Of a stretch of 64,000 nt of DNA, positions 55,570 through 64,000 are shown piece after piece. This DNA is from Candidatus Rokuibacteriota bacterium. Its GTDB lineage: Bacteria; Methylomirabilota; Methylomirabilia; Rokubacteriales; CSP1-6. The number at the start of each line of letters is the position of its first letter. Position 1 is the stretch's first letter. The position numbers and the translations under genes were made by a program. The notes under the pieces were generated by a model, which was not told where the DNA came from, did no database searches, and was given only the letters and a program-made list of their open reading frames with translations. Where the stretch lies: positions 68,556 to 132,555 of the forward strand of contig QHTE01000051.1 in the NCBI GenBank assembly GCA_003220685.1, given 5' to 3'.

Positions 55570-56829
55570 ATGACGATCATTGATACGCGCGCCTCGGCCG
55601 GCGGGGCCCCAGCCCCGCGACGGCCTGCCGCGCGCACTACACGCCGCACGCTCCTCACCGGCGCCGCCGCGCTCGCCGTCTCGGGCTTCCCGGTCGCGCG
55701 CGGACTCGCGCAGGGCGACGCGATCCGCCTCGGCACCCTGACCCCGCTCACCGGTGCCGGCGGCAACTACGGGCCATCGATGCGCCGCGCGATGGAGTGG
55801 GTCGTCGAGCAGGTCAACGGCGCGGGCGGAGTGCTCGGGCGCCGGATCCAGCTCTTCAACGAGGACGACCAGACCAATCCGGACGCGGCGGTCAGGGCCG
55901 CGCGGAAGCTGATCGACGTCGACCGCGTCGCGGCGATCATGGGCACGTGGGCCTCGGCGGTGACGACCGCCGTCGCGCCGCTCTGCTGGGAGAGCAAGAC
56001 GTTCCTGACGACGGTGTCGGGCGCCGACAGCATCACGCTCCTGCCGCACCAGGGCTACCTGATCCGCACGCAGCCGAACGGTCACCTGCAGGCCACCAAG
56101 CTCGGCGAGTTCCTGCTCACCCTCAAGGTCAAGCGCGTCTACGTCATGTCGGCGCAGACGCCCTACGCGCTGCCGGTCCAGAAGCGCGTCGCCGAGGTGC
56201 TGGCCGCCGGCGGCTCGGAGGTCGTCGGGGGACTCGTCTACGACCGGGACAAGGCGACCTATCGGTCCGAGATCGATCAGGCGCTGAAGCCCAAGCCCGA
56301 CATGATCTTCGTGAACGGCTACACGCCGGACGTCACCGTGGTCCTCAAGGAGCTCTACAAGGCCGGTTACAACGCCGGCAAGGTCGCGCCGGCGTTCGCG
56401 GTGAACCAGAAGCTGCTCGGCTCGCTGCCGACCGAGGTCACGGACGGGACGTACACGTGGGCGCCGTCGCCCGCGCCGGACTCGGACGCGTACATGCGTC
56501 TGGCCAAGGTGCTCGGCACCGACGACATCGATCCGTATTCGTGCCAGACCCACGACCAGGCGAGCCTCGTCGTGCTCGCCCTGGCGCAGGCCAAGGGCGA
56601 GGCCACCGGCACGGCGATCCGGGACAACGTGCGCAAGATCTCGCAGGGCTCGGGCGTCAAGGTCGAGAGCGCCGTCGAGGGACTCAAGCTCGTCGCGCAG
56701 GGCAAGGCCATCAACTACGAGGGCGCCAGCGGGCCGTGCGACTTCACCGAGATCGGCGACATCCTCGACTGCAAGTTCCGATACGAGCAGGCCGAGAAGG
56801 GGAAGTTCAAGCTCCTGAAAATTGGCTGA
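55570..56829 (+). CDS. Liv-type binding protein with twin-arginine signal (second operon)
   Basis: The 419-aa protein starts at ATG 55570 (GGGAGG 6 nt upstream). Residues 25-31 are RRTLLTG, a twin-arginine signal with a hydrophobic run to about 45, so export is probably by Tat, unlike the other two binding proteins here. The stretch between start and signal (residues 6-23) is encoded by the 51-bp repeat. Mature protein: IRLGTLTPLTGAGGNYG, QLFNEDDQTNPDAAVRAARKLI, MGTWASAVTTAVAPLCWES, and VSGADSITLL. Amide- or amino-acid-type ligand, unknown. Confidence 0.88.
   Translation: MTIIDTRASAGGAPAPRRPAARTTRRTLLTGAAALAVSGFPVARGLAQGDAIRLGTLTPLTGAGGNYGPSMRRAMEWVVEQVNGAGGVLGRRIQLFNEDDQTNPDAAVRAARKLIDVDRVAAIMGTWASAVTTAVAPLCWESKTFLTTVSGADSITLLPHQGYLIRTQPNGHLQATKLGEFLLTLKVKRVYVMSAQTPYALPVQKRVAEVLAAGGSEVVGGLVYDRDKATYRSEIDQALKPKPDMIFVNGYTPDVTVVLKELYKAGYNAGKVAPAFAVNQKLLGSLPTEVTDGTYTWAPSPAPDSDAYMRLAKVLGTDDIDPYSCQTHDQASLVVLALAQAKGEATGTAIRDNVRKISQGSGVKVESAVEGLKLVAQGKAINYEGASGPCDFTEIGDILDCKFRYEQAEKGKFKLLKIG
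55587..55637. repeat. Dispersed 51-bp repeat, copy C, inside coding sequence
   Basis: This copy matches 30140-30190 reversed at 49 of 51 positions and codes for residues 6-23 of the Tat-exported binding protein. Its length is a multiple of 3, so insertion would keep the frame. Confidence 0.8.
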
Positions 56830-57685
56830 GGCCCTTCAGCTCCTCCTCAATGGATTGATGGCCGGCACGATCCTGGCCGTGCCGGCCATCGGCTTCACCG
56901 CGATCTTCGCGGTGCTGCGCTTTCCGAACTTCACGGTCGCCGCCCACGCCACCATCGGCGCCTTCGCCGGCTACATCGCCAACACGGCGCTCGGCCTGCC
57001 GGCGTGGGCTGCCGTCGTCGTGGCATTCCTCGTCGCCGGGGTCTCGGGCGTGCTCAACGACACGCTCGTCCTGCGGCCGCTCCGCCCGTCCGGAGCCCTC
57101 ACGATGGCGATCGCCGCGATCGCGCTGAACATCGCGCTCGAGAACGTCGTGCGCTTCGTCTTCGGCAACGACCACCGCGGCTACGAGCTGGCGCTCCGCC
57201 GCGACTGGCGGCTCGGCTCGCTGCGCGTCGGGCCCCAGCAGGTGGAGAACTTCGCCATCGCGCTCGTCGCGATGGCGGCGGTCTTCCTCTTCCTCGCCTT
57301 CACCCGCACCGGCAAGGCGATGCGTGCGGTCGCCGACAATCCGACGCTCGCCGGCATCAAGGGGATCGATGCGGACCGCGTCGCCCGGCTCGCGAACCTG
57401 GTCGGCATGGGGCTCGCGGGCATCGGCGGGATGCTGCTCGGCCTGGACACGAGCATCGATCCCCTCACCGGCTTCCGGGTGATCCTCTCGGTCTTCGCCG
57501 CCGCGGTGGTCGGGGGCCTCGGGTCGATTCCCGGCGCGGTGGTCGGCGCGGTCACCATCGGCGTCGCCGAAGAGCTCTCGCTGCTCGTGCTGGCGCCGGC
57601 GTATCGCACCGCGATCGGCTTCGTCGCGATCTTGATCGTGCTGACGCTCCGGCCGCGCGGCATTCTCGGAGAGCGCGCGTATTAG
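56822..57685 (+). CDS. livH: Liv ABC transporter permease (LivH-type, second operon)
   Basis: 287 aa, starting at TTG 56822 and overlapping the binding-protein end by 8 nt. LivH features: LNGLMAGTILAVPAIGFTAIFAVLRFPNF, an EAA-like loop TGKAMRAVADNPTLAGIKGIDADR, and SVFAAAVVGGLGSIPGAVVGAVTIGVAEEL. About eight membrane helices. It is paired with LivM 16 bp downstream. Confidence 0.9.
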   Translation: MAEALQLLLNGLMAGTILAVPAIGFTAIFAVLRFPNFTVAAHATIGAFAGYIANTALGLPAWAAVVVAFLVAGVSGVLNDTLVLRPLRPSGALTMAIAAIALNIALENVVRFVFGNDHRGYELALRRDWRLGSLRVGPQQVENFAIALVAMAAVFLFLAFTRTGKAMRAVADNPTLAGIKGIDADRVARLANLVGMGLAGIGGMLLGLDTSIDPLTGFRVILSVFAAAVVGGLGSIPGAVVGAVTIGVAEELSLLVLAPAYRTAIGFVAILIVLTLRPRGILGERAY

Positions 57686-57701
57686 GAACTACCTCGTCGC
57701 G

Positions 57702-58580
57702 ATGCTGACGTTTGCCGGCCTCTACGGGCTCATGGCGCTCGGCCTGAACCTCGTGTGGGGAATGACCGGGCTGATCAACCTCGGGCTCGCGGGCTTCTTC
57801 GCGACCGGCGCGTACGCCTCGGCGCTCGTCACCGTGAAGCTCGGTCTGCCGATCGCCGTGGGCCTCGTGGCCGCGGCGCTCTTCGCGGCGGCCGCCGGTG
57901 CCGTCATGGCCCTGACGACTCGCAATCTCCGGGGCGACTACCTCGCGATTGTCACGCTCGGCTTCTCGGAGGTGGTGCGCCTGGTCGCCAGCAACGAGAT
58001 CTGGCTGACCCAGGGGACCGACGGAATCTCGGGGATCCCGGGGCCGTGGCGCGGGCGCGTGACGCCGGAGACGTTCAACCTGATCTATCTCGGAATCGTC
58101 GCCGTGTTCGTCGCCGCGGCGCTCTGGCTCCTCGAGCGCGTGCGGCGCTCGCCCTACGGCCGCGTGCTCCGCGCGATCCGCGACGACGATCAGGTGGCGG
58201 CGGTCGCCGGCAAGCGCGTCATCGCGTTCAAGGTGGAGGCGTTCGCGCTGAGCGCCGGCGTCGTCGGGACGGCCGGCGCCCTCTACGGCCACTACACGTC
58301 CTACATCGCGCCCGACGCATTCGCGCCGCTGATCACGATCTACGTCGTCCTCGCGCTGACGGCCGGCGGCACCGGCGACAACCGCGGCGCGGTGCTCGGC
58401 GCGCTGCTCGTGGTCTTCTTCATGGAGTCGACACGCTTCGTCACCGGCTGGCTGCCGGGGCTCCGGCCCGTTCAGGTCGCCGCCGTGCGCGAGTTCCTCA
58501 TCGGCATCTCGCTGATCGTCGTCCTGCGCTGGCGCCCCGCCGGGCTGGTCCCCGAACGTATTCCGCGCCCGCCGGCATGA
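57702..58580 (+). CDS. livM: Liv ABC transporter permease (LivM-type, second operon)
   Basis: 292 aa from ATG 57702. Typical are LYGLMALGLNLVWGMTGLINLGLAGFFATGAYA, TTRNLRGDYLAIVTLGFSEVVRLV, the EAA-like VLRAIRDDDQVAAVAGKRVIAFK and a final LRWRPAGLVPE. Upstream residues in the same frame (RNYLVA) look like the native N-terminus, but no canonical start lies before them, so ATG 57702 may be slightly too short. Last gene of the second Liv operon. Confidence 0.88.
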   Translation: MLTFAGLYGLMALGLNLVWGMTGLINLGLAGFFATGAYASALVTVKLGLPIAVGLVAAALFAAAAGAVMALTTRNLRGDYLAIVTLGFSEVVRLVASNEIWLTQGTDGISGIPGPWRGRVTPETFNLIYLGIVAVFVAAALWLLERVRRSPYGRVLRAIRDDDQVAAVAGKRVIAFKVEAFALSAGVVGTAGALYGHYTSYIAPDAFAPLITIYVVLALTAGGTGDNRGAVLGALLVVFFMESTRFVTGWLPGLRPVQVAAVREFLIGISLIVVLRWRPAGLVPERIPRPPA

Positions 58581-58611
58581 GCGCGCGCGCAAGCAGTGGA
58601 GGCCGGAGCGA

Positions 58612-58926
58612 TGGGACACATCCGCCTCCTACATCGAAGGCCGCGAGCCGCTGCTGGTGTGCGCCATTGAAATCTATGAAGTCTACAAGGTGATCCGTCG
58701 AGATATCAGCGAGGAGCGCGCAGTGGAAGCGGTCTCGGCTCTTGGCCGTGCGACCATCGCGCCGGTTGACGAACCGCTCGCCTTGGAGGCGGCCGATCTA
58801 TCCCTGATCCACGGTCTGGCCATGGCCGACTCGCTCGTGTACGCGACAGCCCGACGCTTCGGGGCGACGCTCGTGACTGGCGACGCCGATTTCGAGGGCT
58901 TGGCCGACGCAGTTGTCGTCCGCTGA
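58612..58926 (+). pseudogene. PIN-domain (VapC-type) toxin with internal deletion
   Basis: One frame carries WDTSASYIEGREPLLV, then IEIYEVYKVIRR, MADSLVYATARRFGATLV and TGDADFEGLADAVVV. All four acidic residues of a PIN nuclease site are recognisable (Asp in DTSA, Glu in IEIYE, Asp in MADSL, Asp in TGDADF). But DTSA is joined straight to YIEGREPLLV, where intact VapC has about 25-35 residues, and no ATG or ribosome site precedes DTSA. No intact antitoxin is upstream. Probably inactive; a short product could start at GTG 58657, without the first Asp. Confidence 0.65.
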
Positions 58927-58975
58927 TCCTCGCCCACGCCGGGCTGATTCTCCGTGGGCCTGTTTCCCCCCTCGT

Positions 58976-60115
58976 CTACAGTCTGTGGACGGGAAAGATG
59001 GTCCGGCGAACCGCGTCGACCTGACGCTGGGCGTATTCCTGCGCGCGCACGCGCCGATGATCCGGCAGCGTCTCGGCCGGGTCCCAGAGCGAGTCGGTCA
59101 GGAATCCATAACCCCTGACGTCCTCCGCGAACGACACCGGCAGCGCGGCCGGCAGCTCGACGCCGTTGAGCACGGCCCACGCCGACGTCCAGGCGCGCGC
59201 GACGTTCGGCAGGTCGTAGCCGCCGCCGCCCAGACACACGAGCTTGGGCGAGAGCTCGGTGATGCGCGACACGGCGCGCGTGAAGCCCTGGACGTCGAGG
59301 GCCAGGTGCGTCAACGGGTCGGTGCGGTGCGAGTCGATCCCCAGCTGCGCGACGACGACGTCCGGACGGAACGCGCCGAAGAGGGGCGGGACGACCTGCT
59401 CGAACGCGGGCAGATAGATCGACGAGTCGGTGAACGGCTCGAGCGGCAGATTGACCGAGTAGCCGACCCCCGAGCCCGACCCCGCCTCCTCGACGAACCC
59501 GGTGCCCGGGAAGAGATAGTCCCCGCGCTCGTGGGTCGAGATGGTCAGCACGCTCGGATCGCCGTAGAACGCGTGCTGCACGCCGTCGCCGTGATGGGCG
59601 TCGATGTCGACGTAAAGCACGCGGAGCCCGCGCGCGCGGAAGCGGAGGATCGCGAGGACGGCGTCGTTGACGTAGCAGAAGCCCGACGCGCGCGAGGGCA
59701 TCGCGTGGTGCAGACCTCCCGCGAAGTGGAAGACGCGATCGGCCTCGCCGTTCAGGACGAGATCGGCCGCCAGGATCGAGCCGGCCGCGCAGAGCCGCGC
59801 GGCGTCCCAGAGGCCGGCGAACACCGGGTTGTCGCCCGGACCCAAGCCGAAGCGCTCGGCGCGCGCCGGCGCCTGGCCGCTGTTGCAGGCCTTGAGCATC
59901 TCAAGATATTCGGCGCCGTGATACACGGCCAGCGCGCTTTCGGGCGCGGCGTCCGGCGCGCGCACGATGGCCTGGGGCGGGCTCGTCAGGCCGTAGGCCT
60001 GCATGAGGCGCCACGTGAGGCCGAGCCGCTCCATCCGGAGCGGGTGGTGTGGACCGTAGTCGAAACGGGTCCACGCCTCGGAATGAATCAGCGCGGTTTT
60101 GACTACCGGCGCCAA
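58976..60115 (-). CDS. Histone-deacetylase-family protein (AcuC-like)
   Basis: A 379-aa class I-type deacetylase: FHFAGGLHHAMPSRASGFCYVNDAVLAILRF and VDIDAHHGDGVQHAFYGDPSVLT give the catalytic His pair and zinc Asp/His; LGIDSHRTDPLTHLALDVQGF gives the last Asp. Members remove acetyl groups from lysines (AcuC reverses acetyl-CoA synthetase acetylation) or from small amines. Start TTG 60115, overlapping moaC by 13 nt; no better start was found. Substrate not determinable; no acetyltransferase or acs gene is nearby. Confidence 0.92.
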   Translation of the reverse strand: MAPVVKTALIHSEAWTRFDYGPHHPLRMERLGLTWRLMQAYGLTSPPQAIVRAPDAAPESALAVYHGAEYLEMLKACNSGQAPARAERFGLGPGDNPVFAGLWDAARLCAAGSILAADLVLNGEADRVFHFAGGLHHAMPSRASGFCYVNDAVLAILRFRARGLRVLYVDIDAHHGDGVQHAFYGDPSVLTISTHERGDYLFPGTGFVEEAGSGSGVGYSVNLPLEPFTDSSIYLPAFEQVVPPLFGAFRPDVVVAQLGIDSHRTDPLTHLALDVQGFTRAVSRITELSPKLVCLGGGGYDLPNVARAWTSAWAVLNGVELPAALPVSFAEDVRGYGFLTDSLWDPAETLPDHRRVRAQEYAQRQVDAVRRTIFPVHRL

Positions 60116-60603
60116 TGTCCCGACTTCCCGCCCCGCTTCTCGACGAGCTGGACCTTCGCGATGGTCACACCGCGCTCGACCGCCTTCACCATGTCGTAGA
60201 CGGTGAGCGCCGCCACAGCGGCGGCCGTGAGCGCTTCCATCTCGACGCCGGTCTTGTCCACGGTGCGCACGCGCGCCTCTACGGTCAGCTCGCCGCGCTT
60301 CACGTCGTCGCTGAAGGTGACGTCGAGACCGGTGATCCGCAGCGGGTGACAGAGCGGGATCAGCTGCGGCGTGCGCTTGGCGGCCAGGATGCCCGCGGTA
60401 CGCGCGACGCCGAGGACATCGCCCTTGGGCGCGTTCCCCTGCCGGATGACACGGAGCGTGGCGGGCTTCATGCGAAGAATCGCGCGGGCGACCGCCTCGC
60501 GCGCGGTCTCGCGTTTTTCCGAGACGTCAACCATGCGGGCGTCGCCCTGGGGCGACAGGTGCGAGAGGCCGCGGTACGACCGCGCCCGCCGAGCGTTCGT
60601 CAG
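60103..60603 (-). CDS. moaC: Cyclic pyranopterin monophosphate synthase
   Basis: MoaC converts the MoaA product to cyclic pyranopterin in molybdenum-cofactor synthesis. 166 aa; LSHLSPQGDARMVDVSEK, QLIPLCHPLRITGLDVTF and TVDKTGVEMEALTAAAVAALTVYDMVK, ending AKVQLVEKRGGKSGH, are all diagnostic. The family needs the residues before MVDVS, so ATG 60534 is too late; CTG 60603, overlapping the upstream stop as CTGA, is the best start. Fits the adjacent Mo/W uptake genes. Confidence 0.93.
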   Translation of the reverse strand: MTNARRARSYRGLSHLSPQGDARMVDVSEKRETAREAVARAILRMKPATLRVIRQGNAPKGDVLGVARTAGILAAKRTPQLIPLCHPLRITGLDVTFSDDVKRGELTVEARVRTVDKTGVEMEALTAAAVAALTVYDMVKAVERGVTIAKVQLVEKRGGKSGHWRR

Positions 60604-60827
60604 GCCGTGACGCCGGATCGAGCGTGCCGGATGATCGCTTCCATCCGGTCTTTGGCCATCAGCTTCAGCTTCTTGAGCTCGCTGATGCGCCACTGCCGTT
60701 CTGCCGAGAGCGGGACCGTTCCCTTGAGCGCCTCGAGCTCCTGATCGTGCGCGCGATGCTCACCTCGGAGGCGCCGGAACTCCTCGTTCTCGGCCGTCAG
60801 TCGTTCGATGAGGGACTCCTGATCCAT
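60600..60827 (-). CDS. DUF465 (YdcH-like) small protein
   Basis: 75 aa, two helices: SLIERLTAENEEFRRLRGEHRAHDQELEALK and a second with ISELKKLKLMAKDRMEAIIRHA. Matches the DUF465 pattern L-x6-f-x2-L-x3-H-x-l-d-x2-i, ending LKK-x-KL-x-LKD. Role unknown; such proteins occur beside many genes. ATG 60827 has AAGGAGG 6 nt upstream, a strong start. Its stop overlaps the proposed moaC start. Confidence 0.85.
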   Translation of the reverse strand: MDQESLIERLTAENEEFRRLRGEHRAHDQELEALKGTVPLSAERQWRISELKKLKLMAKDRMEAIIRHARSGVTA

Positions 60828-60992
60828 GCGAGGCCTCCTTGCCGATGGAGGAACCGTCACGGCTCGATGTCGACGCCTCGTTATAGCCTCGGATGCCGGA
60901 GGGTGTCAAGCTTCGCCCCGGACAGGTGGTGGGTCGGCCGGGCCGCTATCCCTATTTCCGGTAATCCCGCATGCTTCGCCGCCGTCGCGGTC

Positions 60993-62081
60993 CTACCCCG
61001 GACCGATCAGGTGCGCCGCGCTCGCCTTGAATGCCGCGGTGATACGGACGCCGTCGGTCAGGCCGAGATCGGCGACCGAGCGCGCCGTCACCGTGGCGAC
61101 GAGCGGGAAGCCGACGTCGATGACGATCCGGACGGCGGGCGTCGAGGGGGTGACGCGCACGATCGTGCCCGTCAGGTAGTTGCGGGCGCTCGACAGCGGC
61201 GCGACGTCCGTCGCCAGCAGGAGCGTGACGTCCTCGGGTCGGAGCCCGATCCGTACGTCCTCACCCACGCGCGCGGCCGCGGCGATCTCGAGCTTCCGCC
61301 CGGCCACCTCCACGATCGTCACGCCCGCCTCGCGGGCGATCACCCGGCCCGTCACGAGCGTCTCGACGCCGATGAATCGCGCGACCTCCTCTGAGACGGG
61401 GGCGTGGAAGACGCGCGCGGTCTCGTCGAGCTGCGCAATCCGTCCGGCCATCAGCACCGCCACGCGATCGCCGAGCGCCTGCGCCTCGCCGCGGTCGTGC
61501 GTGACGAGCATGGTGGTGACGCGATCGTGGCGCAGGATGGCGCCGAGATCCGGCAGCAGCTCGGCGCGCGACGGCGTGTCGAGCCCGGCAAAGGGCTCGT
61601 CGAGCAGCAGCACCTCGGGCTCGAGCACGAGCGCGCGGGCCAGCGCCACGCGCTGGGCCTGGCCTCCCGAAAGCGTTCGCGCCCGCTGGCTCCTGAGGGG
61701 CGCGATGGTGAGCCGCTCGAGCCAGCGCTCGACGCCCGCGCCGCTGTCGTCGCCGGCGCCGCGGAATCGAAGTCCCAGCGCGACGTTCTGGGCGACGGTC
61801 ATGTCCGCGAGCAGCGGACGCTGGAACACGGTCGCCATCCGCCGCCGCTCGGCCAGCGAGCTCCTCGCATCGACCGGCCGGCCGCGAAATCGAACCACGC
61901 CCTGGGTCGGACGCTCGAGCAGCCCGGCGATGCGCAGCAACGTCGACTTGCCGCTCCCGTTCGGGCCGATGACGGCCAGCACCTCGCCCTCGTTGACTCC
62001 GAGCGCCGGCACGTCGAGCACGGTCGCCGCACCGTACGCCATCTGCACGCCGGCCAGCTCGACGACAGCAGGCGTGGTCAC
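60993..62081 (-). CDS. ABC transporter ATPase, tungstate/molybdate type
   Basis: 362 aa. The ATPase part (1-235) has Walker [29 protein letters not shown], Walker [13 protein letters not shown]-loop VTHDRGEAQ. The C-terminal 110 residues are a TOBE/MOP-type domain ([25 protein letters not shown], then [28 protein letters not shown]), which binds oxyanions such as molybdate or tungstate and limits uptake. ATG 62081 overlaps the neighbouring ATPase gene. Its sequence is closer in feel to TupC/WtpC than ModC. A permease of its own is absent, so it may share ModB. Confidence 0.85.
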   Translation of the reverse strand: MTTPAVVELAGVQMAYGAATVLDVPALGVNEGEVLAVIGPNGSGKSTLLRIAGLLERPTQGVVRFRGRPVDARSSLAERRRMATVFQRPLLADMTVAQNVALGLRFRGAGDDSGAGVERWLERLTIAPLRSQRARTLSGGQAQRVALARALVLEPEVLLLDEPFAGLDTPSRAELLPDLGAILRHDRVTTMLVTHDRGEAQALGDRVAVLMAGRIAQLDETARVFHAPVSEEVARFIGVETLVTGRVIAREAGVTIVEVAGRKLEIAAAARVGEDVRIGLRPEDVTLLLATDVAPLSSARNYLTGTIVRVTPSTPAVRIVIDVGFPLVATVTARSVADLGLTDGVRITAAFKASAAHLIGPG

Positions 62082-63205
62082 GTCGGCAGGACGTGGATCG
62101 AGCCGCGGTGGATCGAGAACTCCCAGTGCCGGTCGCGCTCGATCTCGAGGATCTCGTACACGAGATGTGGGACCTCGACTTCTAGATCGAAGTCGCCCTG
62201 CGAGGGAGCGCCCGGCGTGTCCAGACGCAGGCGCAACGACCAGACCGTCCCGAAATCGGCTTCGCCCACGACGGTGCCGCGCATCAGATTCATGTGGTGG
62301 GCTGCGTCCGGCGCGCTCCGATCCTTGCGGATCAGTCGCACGTATTCAGGCCGAATGAAGAAGGCGATGGGACTTTCCGGCGCAGGCAGGTATGAGCGTG
62401 TAGGCGAGTTCACCGCCTCGAGCGTATGACCGCGCCACGCGATCTGGATGCGATCCGGCGTCGCCTTCACGACGACGCCGTGGAGCACGTTGCGCAGGCC
62501 CATGACCCGCGCGACCGCTTCAGAGGCCGGCTGCCAGAGCAGCTCCGCACGCGGAGCGGATTGGATCACGCGTCCGTTCTCGTAGACGATGATCCGGTCG
62601 GCGAGCCGGTAGGCCTCGGTGAAGTCGTGGGTGACGAGCACAGCCGCCGTCCCCCACCCGCTCAGGATCGAGCGCAGCTCGTCGCGCAGCGCGCGGCGCA
62701 GGGGCGCGTCGAGCGCCGAGAGCGGCTCGTCGAGCAGCAGCAGCGCCGGATCGATCGCGAGGGCCCGGCCGAGCGCCACCCGCTGGCGCTGGCCCCCCGA
62801 GAGCTCGGACGGCCGGCGGTGCGCGAGGCCCGCGAGGTCGAGCCGCTCGAGCACCTCGACCACTCGCCGCTCGCGCGCGTGCCGCGGCCGGTCGCGCAGG
62901 CCGAAGCCGACGTTCCCGGCGACAGTCAGGTGCGGAAACAGCGCGTAGCTCTGGAAGACGTAGCCGACCCGCCGCTGCTGCGGCGGCAGATTCACGCCGG
63001 CGGCCGCGTCGAACAGCACGCGGTCGTCCACGACCACGCGGCCGGCGTCGGGCCGGATCAAGCCCGCGAGGCACTGGAGCGTGAGCGTCTTGCCCGCGCC
63101 CGAGGGCCCGAACAGCACGGCGACGCCGTCGCCCGCGGTCCACGAGACGTCGAGGGTGAAGCCGGGCAGCCGCTTCGTGATCTCGACCGAAAACCGATGG
63201 CTCAC
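62078..63205 (-). CDS. modC: Molybdate ABC transporter ATP-binding protein
   Basis: 375 aa. Walker A GPSGAGKT, LSGGQRQRVALGRALAIDP, Walker B LLLDEPLSALDAP, H-loop VTHDFTEAYRL, and the short helical insert VNLPPQQRRVGYVFQSYALFPHL are ModC/CysA-like. The C-terminal 150 residues are two beta-rich TOBE-like units, less typical than the MOP fold. GTG 63205 overlaps modB as GTGA, so it is the direct partner of that permease. Confidence 0.9.
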   Translation of the reverse strand: MSHRFSVEITKRLPGFTLDVSWTAGDGVAVLFGPSGAGKTLTLQCLAGLIRPDAGRVVVDDRVLFDAAAGVNLPPQQRRVGYVFQSYALFPHLTVAGNVGFGLRDRPRHARERRVVEVLERLDLAGLAHRRPSELSGGQRQRVALGRALAIDPALLLLDEPLSALDAPLRRALRDELRSILSGWGTAAVLVTHDFTEAYRLADRIIVYENGRVIQSAPRAELLWQPASEAVARVMGLRNVLHGVVVKATPDRIQIAWRGHTLEAVNSPTRSYLPAPESPIAFFIRPEYVRLIRKDRSAPDAAHHMNLMRGTVVGEADFGTVWSLRLRLDTPGAPSQGDFDLEVEVPHLVYEILEIERDRHWEFSIHRGSIHVLPT

Positions 63206-63867
63206 GCGGCGCGCGCCCCCAGACGCCCGGCCAGGATCAGCACGAGACAGGAGAGTGCGGTCAGCGCCAGCACGAGCGCGACCGCCTCGCCCATCTCGCC
63301 CGTCTGCACCGCGGTATAGATCGCCAGCGGGACCGTCGTCGTCTTGCCGGGGATGTTGCCGGCCAGCATCAGGGTCGCGCCGAACTCCCCGAGCGCGCGG
63401 GCGAACGCGAGGACGAGCCCGGCGATGATGCCGTTGCGCGCCAGCGGCAAGGTGACCTCGAGCACCGTGCGCCACTCCGAGCGCCCGAGCGTGAACGCGG
63501 CCTTCTCGAGCTCGCGATCGACCGACTCGATGGCGGCGCGCGCCGTGCGCACCAAAAGCGGCAGCGCCATGACGGTCGCGGCGATCACCGCCGCGTACCA
63601 GGTGAACGCGACGCTCCAGCCGCTGAGCGCGTACACGGGCGCACCGAGCCACCCGCGCCGGCCGAGCAGGACGATCAGGTAGTAGCCGGTCACCGTCGGC
63701 GGCAGCACCAGCGGCAAGGTCACGACAAGATCCACGAGGGCGCGGCCGCGGAAGGCGCGGCGCGCCAGCAGGTACGCGAGCGGGATCCCGATCAGCGCGT
63801 TCAGGAGCGTCGCGGCGACCGCGACGCGGATTGACAGGCCGAGGGCACTCAGGGCTTCGGCGCTCAT
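63202..63867 (-). CDS. modB: Molybdate ABC transporter permease
   Basis: The 221-aa ModB has about five helices; LVVTLPLVLPPTVTGYYLIVLLGRRGWLG and the EAA loop ELEKAAFTLGRSEWRTVLEVTLPLARNGIIAG, then FARALGEFGATLMLAGNIPGKTTTVPLAIY, are diagnostic. ATG 63867. The molybdate-binding protein gene modA would be expected upstream (to the right), but the 58 bp before the next plus-strand start show none, so the binding protein is elsewhere. Confidence 0.95.
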   Translation of the reverse strand: MSAEALSALGLSIRVAVAATLLNALIGIPLAYLLARRAFRGRALVDLVVTLPLVLPPTVTGYYLIVLLGRRGWLGAPVYALSGWSVAFTWYAAVIAATVMALPLLVRTARAAIESVDRELEKAAFTLGRSEWRTVLEVTLPLARNGIIAGLVLAFARALGEFGATLMLAGNIPGKTTTVPLAIYTAVQTGEMGEAVALVLALTALSCLVLILAGRLGARAA

Positions 63868-63913
63868 CGTCGCCTACTATGCCACCGGCGCCGTCGATCT
63901 CGCCGGATCCAGG

Positions 63914-63919
63914 TAGAAT
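63914..63919 (+). promoter_or_regulatory. Possible -10 (TAGAAT) for right-edge gene
   Basis: TAGAAT ends 6 nt before a GTG at 63926, the same spacing as before hisC. No ribosome site is present. Confidence 0.3.
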
Positions 63920-63925
63920 GGCGAC

Positions 63926-64000
63926 GTGGTGAGGCCTCCGCGAAACCGAGCGACCGACACGAACGCGCCGATCGCTGGCGCTCCGGCCAATCTACGGGGC
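63926..64000 (+). CDS. Possible 5' end of a plus-strand gene
   Basis: A GTG-GTG pair opens 25 codons to the window edge: a basic, Arg/Pro/Asn-rich beginning (VRPPRNRATDTN...). The only support is the TAGAAT 6 nt upstream. Could also be chance. Confidence 0.25.
   Translation, partial: MVRPPRNRATDTNAPIAGAPANLRG

Noticed and set aside
60534..60536. ATG 60534 as moaC start
   Set aside because: It removes LSHLSPQGDAR, which matches the conserved MoaC N-terminus.

Overview
The window is a high-GC (about 70% by eye), gene-dense bacterial chromosome segment with no recognisable transposase, tRNA, rRNA or CRISPR array. Gene content (several branched-chain amino-acid/Liv ABC systems, LarA-like and luciferase-like enzymes, Tat-exported proteins, a full trehalose cluster, molybdate uptake with MoaC) and the heavy use of GTG starts and 4-base overlaps resemble uncultivated soil or subsurface bacteria such as Candidatus Rokubacteria/Methylomirabilota. 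That placement is inference only; no marker phylogeny was possible.

Layout. 1-7.0 kb (minus strand): glnD, a CDP-alcohol phosphatidyltransferase joined in frame to a lytic transglycosylase, a LarA-like racemase and the start of a luciferase-like monooxygenase. 7.0-9.6 kb: hisC, a decayed YkgJ-type gene and a Tat-exported tetrapeptide-repeat protein. 9.6-16.6 kb (plus): two unknown proteins, a P1/DmpA peptidase, a metallo-beta-lactamase/receiver fusion and a large hybrid kinase that form a phosphorelay pair. 16.8-22.6 kb: a visibly less GC-rich accessory stretch holding a short RHS-type protein, a hicBA remnant, small exported proteins, a frameshifted gene, a TatA with a zinc ribbon and a VTT-domain membrane protein. 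22.7-24.4 kb: rhomboid protease plus scramblase-like protein. 24.4-30.3 kb: a Liv operon with a near-duplicate binding protein at each end, driven by a very good sigma70-type promoter. 30.3-38.2 kb: a small DUF2007 gene facing the long minus-strand run tmk-holB-ricT-metG-(98 aa)-DUF5924-ACT-tatD-M28. 38.4-40.7 kb: an oligopeptide-type binding protein, a truncated HiPIP gene and a small membrane protein.

40.9-53.9 kb is the most striking region: an apparently single 11-gene minus-strand operon that joins three trehalose routes (OtsA-OtsB, TreT, TreS plus maltokinase) with a DUF5752 protein, a GT2 glycosyltransferase, a sugar ABC importer lacking an ATPase, and a channel-like membrane protein. 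Its first gene is a trehalose-6-phosphate synthase carrying its own membrane sensor and HAMP module. The arrangement looks like a unit for making, recycling and perhaps releasing a compatible solute in response to a signal outside the membrane.

54.1-58.6 kb (plus): a second complete Liv operon. 58.6-60.8 kb: a PIN-domain toxin remnant, then a histone-deacetylase-family protein, moaC and a DUF465 gene on the minus strand. 61.0-63.9 kb (minus): molybdate/tungstate uptake genes with one permease and two ATPases. A new plus-strand gene may begin at the right edge. Several starts lack a Shine-Dalgarno but have a TAnnnT hexamer 6-8 nt upstream, which suggests leaderless mRNAs; a 51-bp repeat recurs near two Liv operons and is coding in one of them.
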